Shown here piece by piece: positions 42,678 through 49,789 of a DNA stretch of 64,000 bases; position 1 is the first letter of the stretch, and each line of letters opens with the position of its first letter. The notes beneath the pieces are model-generated. The model was not told where the DNA came from and ran no database searches. It saw only the letters and a list, made by a program, of their open reading frames with translations. A program made the position numbers and the translations under genes. The DNA is from Herbidospora yilanensis (GTDB lineage Bacteria > Actinomycetota > Actinomycetes > Streptosporangiales > Streptosporangiaceae), in contig NZ_BBXE01000040.1 in assembly GCF_001570565.1 (NCBI RefSeq), positions 1-64,000 on the forward strand, in the 5' to 3' direction.

Positions 42678-43718
42678 TCAGACCTTGATGGAGAAGATGC
42701 GGGCGGCGTTGTCGCGGGTGATCGCGTCGATCTGCTCGTCGGTCACGCCCTTGCTCTTCAGGCGCGGGATGAACGAGGTCCACATGTAACCGAGGTCGAC
42801 GCGCTCGTTGGCGAGCTGCGGGTCCGACTCCGTGACGTCGGAGCGCGGGTTGTAGAACCAGCGGTCGTAGGAGAGCACGAGCTGGCTGGTGAAGCCCTCG
42901 TTGATCAGGCCCACGAACGCGTTCGCCATGCGCTCGTCGAGTTCCTCGACGGTGTCGACCCGCCACGGGATGCCGATGTGGTCGAGCTGGAGGTTGGCGC
43001 CCCGGTTGAGGATCTCGTGGAGCTGGCCCTCGTCCGGCTCGACGAAGGCGTGCCCGATGATCACCTTCGCCGGGTCGGCGCCTTCCTCTTCGAGGATGTC
43101 GAGCTGCTCGATGCCGGGGTTGGTGACGCGGTAGTCCATCGGGTCGGTGTGGGTGTTGATCGCGCAGCCGACGATGCGGGAGGCCCGCCCGGCGGCCCGG
43201 ATCACCCGGTCTTCGACGTCGTGGATGCGGCGGCCGTTGGGCCCGATCGGGCTCGGCTGCGGCGTGACGCTCTCCTGCCCGGTCGCGATCTTGATGGCGC
43301 CCGCCTTGTAGGGCGTCTGCCGCCACGCGAAGACCATGCCCTCGGTCAGGTCCTTCACGAAGAAGTCGGTCAGCTCCTCGACCGTCTGCCGCCGCCAGTA
43401 GTAGGGGACGCCCATCCGCTCGGGGAAGAAGCCGGTGATGGCGATGACGTTCATGCCGGTCCGGCGGGCGACCTCGGCCATCAGCTCGGGGTGGCGGCCG
43501 ACCTCCGGCGGGGTCATGTCGACGAGCGTGCCGAAACCCCAGTCCCTCATGCCGTCGGCCACCTGCTTGGCGATGAAGGCGACGTTGTTCTCGTAGTCGA
43601 GCACGGTCCGGTGGTCGAGCTCCGCGCCCGGGTAGCCGTAGAGGAGGTGCTCGTGGGTGAGGAACCGGCCCGACGTCTCGGGTGAGACGTCGCCCAGAAC
43701 GGTCCTGAAGACTTCCAT
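42678..43718 (-). CDS. Phosphotriesterase-family metal hydrolase (lactonase-like)
   Basis: A 346-residue amidohydrolase-superfamily enzyme (PF02126). Metal ligands can be seen in order: HxH in LTHEHLLYG (about residues 20-28), the bridging Lys in GAIKIATG (about 144-151), His in INTHTDP (about 189-195) and VIIGHAFVE (about 218-226), and the late Asp in LSYDRWFY (about 283-290). Family members hydrolyse phosphotriesters or, more often in bacteria, sugar lactones. In this operon a lactonase acting after a dehydrogenase step is the best inference. The start is ATG 43718, with GAGGAG upstream. Confidence 0.9.
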   Translation of the reverse strand: MEVFRTVLGDVSPETSGRFLTHEHLLYGYPGAELDHRTVLDYENNVAFIAKQVADGMRDWGFGTLVDMTPPEVGRHPELMAEVARRTGMNVIAITGFFPERMGVPYYWRRQTVEELTDFFVKDLTEGMVFAWRQTPYKAGAIKIATGQESVTPQPSPIGPNGRRIHDVEDRVIRAAGRASRIVGCAINTHTDPMDYRVTNPGIEQLDILEEEGADPAKVIIGHAFVEPDEGQLHEILNRGANLQLDHIGIPWRVDTVEELDERMANAFVGLINEGFTSQLVLSYDRWFYNPRSDVTESDPQLANERVDLGYMWTSFIPRLKSKGVTDEQIDAITRDNAARIFSIKV

Positions 43719-43723
43719 CGGAT

Positions 43724-44152
43724 TCAGACTCCTCTGCGAATGGTGGCGAAGAACTCGGCGAGGTCGTTGGTGCCGTCGGCGGAGAGGACCCGTTCGGTCT
43801 GGTCGCCGATGGCCTGAGCGAGCACCGACGCGCCGTTGCCGACGGAGGCGACCCGCCCGCCGGCCGCGTGCACGGCCGTGACCAGGGCGACCTGCGCGCC
43901 GCTCGGCTGGGGGAGGTCCCACGGCGCCACGCCGGGGGCGATGACCACATCGACCGAGGCGGGATCGAGGTCGGCGGCGTCGGCGTCCGGGATGACGGGG
44001 TAGCCGAGGATGCTCTCCGCCCCCGCGGCGGCGGCGGCCACGATGTGGACGGTCGCGCCCTCCTCGCGGCCGCGCAGCACCGGATACCAGAAGTCGAGCT
44101 CCTGGTAGCCGGGGTAGGCGAGGACCACGACCTTCTGCTGGGCCAGCGACAT
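43724..44152 (-). CDS. Short DJ-1/PfpI-like protein lacking the catalytic Cys
   Basis: A 142-residue DJ-1/PfpI relative. VVVLAYPGYQELDFWYPVL (about residues 8-26) closely parallels the start of the neighbour at 42004, as does DVVIAPGV. At the nucleophile elbow it has ASVGNGASVLA (about 103-113), so the usual Cys is absent. It is also about 40 residues shorter than a normal domain. It is probably a non-catalytic paralogue, perhaps a heterodimer partner of the Cys-containing protein. GGAG lies before ATG 44152. Confidence 0.8.
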   Translation of the reverse strand: MSLAQQKVVVLAYPGYQELDFWYPVLRGREEGATVHIVAAAAAGAESILGYPVIPDADAADLDPASVDVVIAPGVAPWDLPQPSGAQVALVTAVHAAGGRVASVGNGASVLAQAIGDQTERVLSADGTNDLAEFFATIRRGV

Positions 44153-44164
44153 TCTTCGGACTCC

Positions 44165-44611
44165 TTAATCGGCGGGATGGGATGAGGCGAAGGAGTCGAC
44201 GACCTCGGCGCAGGCCCGCAGGGCCGTCAGCGCTGTTTCGTTGTCGACCTGGGGAGCGGCGCCGCTCACCCCGATGGCGCCGATGAGCTCGCCGTCCGAC
44301 CGCAGCGGGAACCCGCCGGCCAGGATGACGATCCGGCCGGCGAGCGCCGAGGTCAGGCCCCAGTCGGCCGCCCCGGGCTGGGTGACCTCGCCCCACGCGT
44401 CGGTGGGCGCGTTGAACGCGGCGGCGGTGAACGCCTTGTCGATCGCGAGGGTGAGCGCGACGTGCGAGGCGCCGTCCATCCGGGCGGCGGCGACGAGGTT
44501 GCCGTGGCGGTCGGTGACGGCGATGGCCATCGGCTTCCCGGCGTCGTCGCGGGCGGCCTTGATCAGGCGTTCGGCGAGTTCGAGGGTCACGACGGATTCG
44601 GTGCGGATCAT
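44165..44611 (-). CDS. HbpS/GlcG-family (DUF336) protein
   Basis: A 148-residue single-domain protein (PF03928). The family pattern includes AIAVTDRHGNLVAAARMDGA (about residues 29-48), IDKAFTAAAFN (about 57-67) and GAIGVSGAAPQVDNE (about 110-124). Members include the haem-binding HbpS of Streptomyces and GlcG of glycolate loci. Many occur in catabolic operons without a known reaction. It has no signal peptide here, so it is probably cytoplasmic. It sits between the SDR and the Cys-less DJ-1 gene. Confidence 0.87.
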   Translation of the reverse strand: MIRTESVVTLELAERLIKAARDDAGKPMAIAVTDRHGNLVAAARMDGASHVALTLAIDKAFTAAAFNAPTDAWGEVTQPGAADWGLTSALAGRIVILAGGFPLRSDGELIGAIGVSGAAPQVDNETALTALRACAEVVDSFASSHPAD

Positions 44612-44680
44612 CTGTGCGGCCTCAGGAGGTGAGCGGGCGTTCGGGGACGGCGAGTCGGGTGCGGGTCATTTCCGGGGGCC

Positions 44681-45436
44681 TCACGAGGCGAGGAGGCCGC
44701 CGTCGACGACGACGGCCTGGCCGGTCAGGTAGCGGGAGCCGGGGGAGAGGAGGAACTCGATGACGGCGGCGACGTCGTCCGGAACCCCCTGGCCGCCCAG
44801 GGGGATGCGCGATTCCAGCGCCGCGACGTTCCCGCCGTCCTTGCCGCCCACGCGCTTCCAGTAGGGGTCGTTGAACGGGGTGTCGATCCAGCCGGGGCAG
44901 ACGCAGGTGACGCAGACGCCATCGGGGCCCATCGCGACCGCGAGTGACCTGGTCAGCGCGACGAGACCACCCTTGGAGGCGGCGTACGCGAAACTTCCGC
45001 CGCCGCCGCGGAAGGCGGCGGTCGAGCCGGTGAGCACCACCCGGCCATGAGCGGACGCCGCCAGGTGGGGGGCCGCGGCCTGGGTCATGAAGAAGGGCGC
45101 CCGGAGGTTGAGGGCCATCGTCCGGTCCCATTCGGACGCGGAGAAATTTGCCAATTCGGTCTCGACGAGAAGCCCCGCGCAGAAGACGATGGCATCCAGG
45201 CGGCCGTGCGCCCCGACCGCGTCGGCGACCGCCTGGGCGGGTCCGTCGGCCGTGGCCAGGTCGACGTGGCTCGCCGTCCCCGAACCGGGGTGGGCGTCGA
45301 GGGCCTTGACGACCTCGGCGGCACCGGCCGCGTCGATGTCGGCCACGTGCACGTCGGCGCCCGCCGCGCGCAGCCGGGCCGCCGTGGCGGCCCCGATGCC
45401 GCTCGCGCCACCGGCTATCAGCACAGATGTCACCAC
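44681..45436 (-). CDS. Short-chain dehydrogenase/reductase
   Basis: A 251-residue classical SDR. The cofactor motif is AGGASGIGAATA (about residues 8-19). VFCAGLL is the NNAG-equivalent, the catalytic Ser is in LTGSTAAF (about 137-144), and YAASKGG carries the Tyr and Lys. It ends with the usual QAVVVDGGLLAS. The GTG start at 45436 has GGAG 5 bases upstream. It is the first gene of the second leftward operon, and an FadR-type site lies 19 bases before it. It most likely oxidises a sugar or sugar acid; cofactor preference and substrate are unknown. Confidence 0.93.
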   Translation of the reverse strand: MVTSVLIAGGASGIGAATAARLRAAGADVHVADIDAAGAAEVVKALDAHPGSGTASHVDLATADGPAQAVADAVGAHGRLDAIVFCAGLLVETELANFSASEWDRTMALNLRAPFFMTQAAAPHLAASAHGRVVLTGSTAAFRGGGGSFAYAASKGGLVALTRSLAVAMGPDGVCVTCVCPGWIDTPFNDPYWKRVGGKDGGNVAALESRIPLGGQGVPDDVAAVIEFLLSPGSRYLTGQAVVVDGGLLAS

Positions 45437-45454
45437 AACTCCAACCTGTAGGGC

Positions 45455-45463
45455 TGCCTGACA
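45455..45463. promoter_or_regulatory. FadR-type operator B (SDR operon promoter)
   Basis: TGCCTGACA on the + strand (TGTCAGGCA leftward) is one base from the palindrome TGTCTGACA/TGTCAGACA. It lies 19 bases upstream of the SDR start, where binding would block the leftward promoter. Confidence 0.55.
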
Positions 45464-45553
45464 TCATGAACCTGTGTTTTGAGTTCTGGCAAGGCGTTAT
45501 GCCCGAAAAACCGGCGAGTTGACACTTTTGGACCCGCGCTCCCACAATCAACA

Positions 45554-45562
45554 TGTCTGACA
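45554..45562. promoter_or_regulatory. FadR-type operator C (C45 acyltransferase-FCD regulator promoter)
   Basis: TGTCTGACA is a perfect 9-base palindrome around a central T, with GT-CTG-AC matching the GT-N3-AC core of FadR-subgroup GntR regulators. It lies 53 bases upstream of the C45 gene, which is translationally coupled to an FCD regulator, so autoregulation is likely. The divergent site B is about 90 bases away. Confidence 0.6.
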
Positions 45563-45614
45563 GCCAGGCACCCTGGACGGTTGTCCAGCCTCACGTGAGG
45601 GAGCGGCCCGTTCC

Positions 45615-46712
45615 ATGCACTTTCCTGGGGAGTTCCCAGTGGTCCGCGTGGCCGGACCGCCCGCCGAGCGCGGCAGGCGGTACGGCGCGCTGGCCCGCAC
45701 CCGGATCCACCGTTCGATCTCCGCCTACCAGCGGGTCTTCGAGCACTACGCCGGATGGGACTGGGCCACCGTGTGCGCCCACGCCGCCCGATATCGCGAC
45801 GTCGTCGGGGACTTCTCGCCGGCGTCCCTGACCGAGATGCGGGGCATCGCCGAAGGCGCCGGCGTCGACGTGGAGGAGATCCTCGCGCTCAACACCCGCA
45901 GCGAGATCATGTTCCACGCCGGCGACCGGGACATGCCCCACGAGTGCACGTCGCTGACGCTGCTCCCCGACCGCTCGGCCACCGGCACCACGCTCATCGC
46001 GCAGAACTGGGACTGGCTGCTCCACTCGATGGACACCGCCATGCTCCTGGAGGTCACCCGCGACGACGGCCCCTCGTTCGTCACGCTGGTCGAGGCCGGA
46101 TTGCTCGCCAAGGTCGGCATGAACGAGGCGGGCGTCGGGTTGTGCACCAACACCCTGGTCAGCGACGGCGACGAAGGCCGGATCGGGGTGCCCTACCACG
46201 TGCTGCTGCGCGCGGCCCTCGACAGCGGGTCGGGCCGGGAGGCCGCCGCCACGATCGCCGCCGCCGAGCGCGCCCTGTCGGCCAACTACCTGCTCGCCGA
46301 CGACACCGGCTTCGCCGCCGACCTCGAAACGGTCCCCCGCCCCGACGGTGTGCGGATTCTCACCCCCGAAGACGGCCAGATCACGCACGCCAACCACTTC
46401 CGATCCGCCGACCTGACAGGCGAGGATCTGTACGCGCGCCGCAAGCCCCACACGTTCACGCGGCTGCGCAACGTCACCGAGAGCCTGGGCGAACGGCCCA
46501 GCCTGTCGGTCGACGACCTCAAGAAGGTGCTCGCCGACCACCAGGACAGACCGTCGAGCGTCTGCCAGCATCCCGACGAGAATGTGCACGAACGTGAGCG
46601 CACCGCGACGATCGCCGGTGTGATCATGGACGTGTCCGGCCGTACGATGCATATCGCCGCGGGGCGGCCCTGCGTGGCACGGTGGGAGACGAGAACCCTG
46701 GCCCCGAGATGA
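45615..46712 (+). CDS. C45-family autoproteolytic acyltransferase/amidohydrolase
   Basis: A 365-residue Ntn hydrolase of the AAT family (acyl-CoA:6-aminopenicillanic acid acyltransferase-like, PF03417). The N-terminal PPAERGRRYGAL (about residues 15-26) and the segment MRGIAEGAGVDVEEILALN (about 73-91) are typical. The nucleophile after self-cleavage is the Cys of PHECTSLTLL (about 115). The conserved AQNWDW follows at about 134-139. It hydrolyses or transfers an amide-linked acyl group, which suggests the island's substrate is N-acylated or conjugated. It is coupled to the regulator gene by an ATGA overlap. Confidence 0.88.
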   Translation: MHFPGEFPVVRVAGPPAERGRRYGALARTRIHRSISAYQRVFEHYAGWDWATVCAHAARYRDVVGDFSPASLTEMRGIAEGAGVDVEEILALNTRSEIMFHAGDRDMPHECTSLTLLPDRSATGTTLIAQNWDWLLHSMDTAMLLEVTRDDGPSFVTLVEAGLLAKVGMNEAGVGLCTNTLVSDGDEGRIGVPYHVLLRAALDSGSGREAAATIAAAERALSANYLLADDTGFAADLETVPRPDGVRILTPEDGQITHANHFRSADLTGEDLYARRKPHTFTRLRNVTESLGERPSLSVDDLKKVLADHQDRPSSVCQHPDENVHERERTATIAGVIMDVSGRTMHIAAGRPCVARWETRTLAPR

Positions 46713-47404
46713 AGAAGGACCTACCCGGAATGAAGGTCGTCCCTGTCGAGCAGAAGAGCGCGGCGGAGCACGTGCGCACGCAGCTCATCGAACTGATCGA
46801 GTCGCGTCACTTCGCGGTCGACGACCGCCTGCCCTCCGAGGCCGAGCTCGCGGCGTCGTTCGGGGTCAGCCGCTCGGTCATCAGGGAGGCCCTGCACAGC
46901 CTGAACGCCCTGGGCCTGACGAAGTCCTACGCCGGGAAGGGCACCTTCGTCGCCGCCACCCGCGTGCAGTCCCACCTGCTCAGCGGGCAGTACCTGCCGT
47001 CGCAGCTCAACGAGGTGCGCCGTTACCTGGAGGTCCCGGCGGCCCGGCTGGCGGCCGAACGACGTACTCAGGAGGACCTCGACGGCCTGGCCGAGCTGGT
47101 CGCCGCGTTCGAGGACAACGACGACCCGGCCGAGCGCAACAAGATCGACGCCCGGTTCCACATCGCCATCGCCCAGGCCACCGGCAACCCGCTCTTCTCC
47201 CGCCTGGTCGAAGACCTGCGCGCGGTCCTCCAGGACCAGGCGCTCGCCGTGTCGGCCTCGCCCGGCCGGGCCGCGCAGGCCCGCGCCGAGCACCGGGCCA
47301 TCTACGAGGCGATCAAGGAGGGCGACGCCGAGATGGCCGCCCTGGCGATGCGCCGCCACCTCCAGGCGGTCGTCGCGACCTCGGCCGCGCTCACCGACTC
47401 CTGA
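46709..47404 (+). CDS. GntR/FCD regulator of the carbohydrate island
   Basis: A 231-residue FadR-subgroup regulator. The winged helix has DRLPSEAELAASFGVSRSV then IREALHSLNALGL. The C-terminal FCD domain (about residues 90-225) has ARFHIAIAQATGNPLF and AEHRAIYEAIKEGD, which provide the usual metal/ligand His and Asp positions. ATG 46709 overlaps the C45 gene stop; ATG 46730 is an alternative. TGTCTGACA-like sites at three nearby promoters fit a FadR-type GT-N3-AC operator, so this is the probable local repressor. Its last 14 bases overlap the convergent kinase gene. Confidence 0.92.
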   Translation: MKKDLPGMKVVPVEQKSAAEHVRTQLIELIESRHFAVDDRLPSEAELAASFGVSRSVIREALHSLNALGLTKSYAGKGTFVAATRVQSHLLSGQYLPSQLNEVRRYLEVPAARLAAERRTQEDLDGLAELVAAFEDNDDPAERNKIDARFHIAIAQATGNPLFSRLVEDLRAVLQDQALAVSASPGRAAQARAEHRAIYEAIKEGDAEMAALAMRRHLQAVVATSAALTDS

Positions 47405-48944
47405 AGTCGGTGTACGTCGACCGGAAGGTCGTCGTGAACAGCCCCGCGTCCCCGAGCGGCCGGCCCACGTCGAGCACGAACGAGACCGGCCGGTCGTGCT
47501 CGTCGATCGTCAGCGTGTAGGTGACCAGCGACCGGTCGACGGCGTCGCCGGCGTACTCGACGAGCAGCAGCTTCAGCGCGTCGCCCGTCAGGTTGCCCGG
47601 GACGATCCCCCGGTAGACCCGGCCCTCGCGCTCGAACGTCACGTTGCCCTGCACGACGAGCGACCGGATCATGGTGAGCCCCGCCGAGGCCATCAGCAGG
47701 ATCGGCGGCTCGTTGCTCCCGTCGCCGAACTCCCCGAGCGATTCCCCGGTCTCCACCACCCGCCGGTCCGTGATGGTGTAGCGCCGGGTCTCCTCGCTCC
47801 CGTACGTGATGTCGGCGACGAAGTCGTCGTGTGGCAACCCGGGATCGCCCGCGACGGTGACGGCGCCTCGCGACCGGGCGAGGTTGTCGCCCTGTCCCAT
47901 GCCGCCCTCGCTCGTGAACGAGGCCGTCGGCGTCCTGCGGTACACCTCCGACAGGGCCGCCGCGAGCTCGGCCTGGGTCTCCGGCGGCCGGTCGCCGTGC
48001 GGCCAGAACACGACCGCCGCCGCGATCACCGCGAGGCCGGCCAGCACCGCCGCCCCGGCCCGCCACGGGACCGCCCGGCCCGCGACCGGCCGGGTCGCCT
48101 CCAACCGGCCCGACTCCAGCGCGTCGAGGTCGTCCTCCTCGTCGTGCCCGAGCAGGCTGAGCAGCACCTCCTTCGAGGTGGGACGCTCGGTGGGCGACTT
48201 GGCGAGGCAGCGCCGCACCAGCGGCAGCAACGCGCGCGGCACCCCGGTCAGGTCGGGCTCGGCGTGCAGCACCCGGTAGGCGACGGCCGCGATGTTGTCG
48301 CCCTCGAACGGCACCCGCCCGGTCGCCGCGAACACCATGGTCGCGCCCCACGCGAAGACGTCGGCCGCGGCCGTGACCCGCTCCCCGGAATACTGCTCCG
48401 GCGCCATGTAGGGCGGGCTGCCGATGGCCCGCCCGGTGGTCTCGCTGTGGCTCAGCCGCGAGATGCCGAAGTCGATGACCCTCGGCCCGTCGGGGGCCAG
48501 CAGCACGTTGCCCGGCTTGAAGTCGCGGTGGACCACCCCCGCCCGGTGGATCGCCACCAGCGCCGTGGCGGTCCCGATGGCGATCCGCTGCAACTCGGCC
48601 CCCCTGCGGGGCGGCACCCGGTCGAGGGGGGTCCCGGCGACGTACTCGCTGACGATGTAGGGGGGATCGTGGTCGAGCGCCACGTCGATGATGCGCGCGG
48701 TGCAGAACCCCGCGACCTGCCGGGTGGAGTTCACCTCCCGGACCGCCGCGTCGTCGGCGCCGTGCCGCAGCACCTTGACCGCGACCGGCTCCCCGTTCCA
48801 TTCGCCCAGGTAGACGACGCCCTGACCCCCCTCGCCGAGCCGGGAGACCACCATGTAGGGCCCGATCGACCGGGGATCCCCGGCCCGCAACGCCATGTCC
48901 ACAATCCCATTGGACGCCATCACCCCCTGCCGGGGTTCGGTCAT
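47391..48944 (-). CDS. Transmembrane Ser/Thr protein kinase (PknB-type)
   Basis: A 517-residue Hanks-type kinase. The glycine loop is RLGEGGQGVVYLGE (about residues 35-48), the ATP Lys is in VAVKVLRH, the catalytic loop HRDFKPGNVLL is at about 139-149, and DFGISRL and the APE motif (YMAPEQYSG) follow. One membrane segment lies at about 292-312. An extracytoplasmic domain of about 200 residues follows, without PASTA repeats; it may be a ligand-sensing lipoprotein-like domain. It is followed upstream by the HTH-ClpN gene. The substrates are unknown. Confidence 0.93.
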   Translation of the reverse strand: MTEPRQGVMASNGIVDMALRAGDPRSIGPYMVVSRLGEGGQGVVYLGEWNGEPVAVKVLRHGADDAAVREVNSTRQVAGFCTARIIDVALDHDPPYIVSEYVAGTPLDRVPPRRGAELQRIAIGTATALVAIHRAGVVHRDFKPGNVLLAPDGPRVIDFGISRLSHSETTGRAIGSPPYMAPEQYSGERVTAAADVFAWGATMVFAATGRVPFEGDNIAAVAYRVLHAEPDLTGVPRALLPLVRRCLAKSPTERPTSKEVLLSLLGHDEEDDLDALESGRLEATRPVAGRAVPWRAGAAVLAGLAVIAAAVVFWPHGDRPPETQAELAAALSEVYRRTPTASFTSEGGMGQGDNLARSRGAVTVAGDPGLPHDDFVADITYGSEETRRYTITDRRVVETGESLGEFGDGSNEPPILLMASAGLTMIRSLVVQGNVTFEREGRVYRGIVPGNLTGDALKLLLVEYAGDAVDRSLVTYTLTIDEHDRPVSFVLDVGRPLGDAGLFTTTFRSTYTDFRSR

Positions 48945-48951
48945 CCGGGGA

Positions 48952-49644
48952 CTACTTCGGCGTGAAGCCCTTGAGGAGGCCGACCACCGCCTCCTCGAAC
49001 CGCTCCTTGGTCACGCCGAGTCCGGTGAGCACCGGATTCCCGCCCCCCAGCAGGGCGAGCACCATGTGCTCGGTGCCGATGTAGTTGTGCCCGAGCCGCA
49101 GGGCCTCCTGGAACGTGAGCTCAAGGAGGCGCTTGTTGTCTTCGCCGAGCTCGGCGTTGACGGGCAGCGCCTCGCCGGTCTCGGGCAGCGCGTTCCGCGC
49201 CGCCTCCCGGGCCGCGTCGAGGTCGACCCCGATCGAGACCAGGGCCTTCACGGCGAGGCCGTCGGCGTCGGCGAGCATCGCGACCAGCAGGTGTTCCTGT
49301 CCGGCGGTGAAGTGGCCGACGTCCTTGGCGAGCCGCTGGGCCTCGCCGATGGCCGTCTTCGCGCGGGGGGTGAACCGCGAGAACTGCTGCTGGTTTTCCT
49401 CCAGCTTGGGCACGAACCGCTTCTGCGCGGCCTGCTTGGTGACGCCCATGCTGCGGCCGATCTCCGTCCAGGAGGCCCCCGACTTGCGGGCCTGGTCGAC
49501 GAAGTGGCCGATGAGATGGTCGGCGACGTCGCTCATGTGCTCGGCCATGAGCACGGCGCCGGAGAGCTGTTCGAGGACGTTGGGGTTGGCCGCCTTGATC
49601 CCGGTGATGAGATCGTCCAGCCGTACGATGGGGTAATCGCTCAT
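48952..49644 (-). CDS. HTH-ClpN protein: putative DNA-binding regulator with Clp N-domains, no ATPase
   Basis: A 230-residue protein. The N-terminal part has a helix-turn-helix (SWTEIGRSMGVTKQAAQKRF, about residues 57-76). It is followed by Clp_N-type repeats (about 88-227) with TAGQEHLLVAML and [20 protein letters not shown], very like those of ClpC (compare the gene at 1-764). No Walker motifs follow, so it is not an unfoldase. It could bind DNA and interact with Clp substrates, adaptors or arginylated proteins. Two identical-arm palindromes lie immediately upstream of ATG 49644, which suggests autoregulation. It is 7 bases from the kinase gene. Confidence 0.83.
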   Translation of the reverse strand: MSDYPIVRLDDLITGIKAANPNVLEQLSGAVLMAEHMSDVADHLIGHFVDQARKSGASWTEIGRSMGVTKQAAQKRFVPKLEENQQQFSRFTPRAKTAIGEAQRLAKDVGHFTAGQEHLLVAMLADADGLAVKALVSIGVDLDAAREAARNALPETGEALPVNAELGEDNKRLLELTFQEALRLGHNYIGTEHMVLALLGGGNPVLTGLGVTKERFEEAVVGLLKGFTPK

Positions 49645-49645
49645 G

Positions 49646-49693
49646 CGTCAACAGTAGGTTGACGCTACGAGAATCGTCAACCCCTTGTTGACG
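49646..49693. promoter_or_regulatory. Two CGTCAAC-N5-GTTGACG operators upstream of the HTH-ClpN gene
   Basis: Both 19-base palindromes have the same perfect 7-base arms: 49646-49664 (spacer AGTAG) and 49675-49693 (spacer CCCTT). Their centres are 29 bases apart, close to three helical turns. The first ends only 1 base before the leftward start codon, so repression would be direct and the leader is nearly absent. They are the strongest operator-like signals in the window and probably bind the HTH protein encoded there. They also lie upstream of the rightward giant-protein gene. Confidence 0.8.
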
Positions 49694-49789
49694 CTTGGAG
49701 CGTCTGGGAACGGTCCCAAGTCTCGTCCAATCAGGTCCCAAGGGTTGCTTGACATCGTCGCGGTGATCGCCGATCACAAGGAGATTCCC

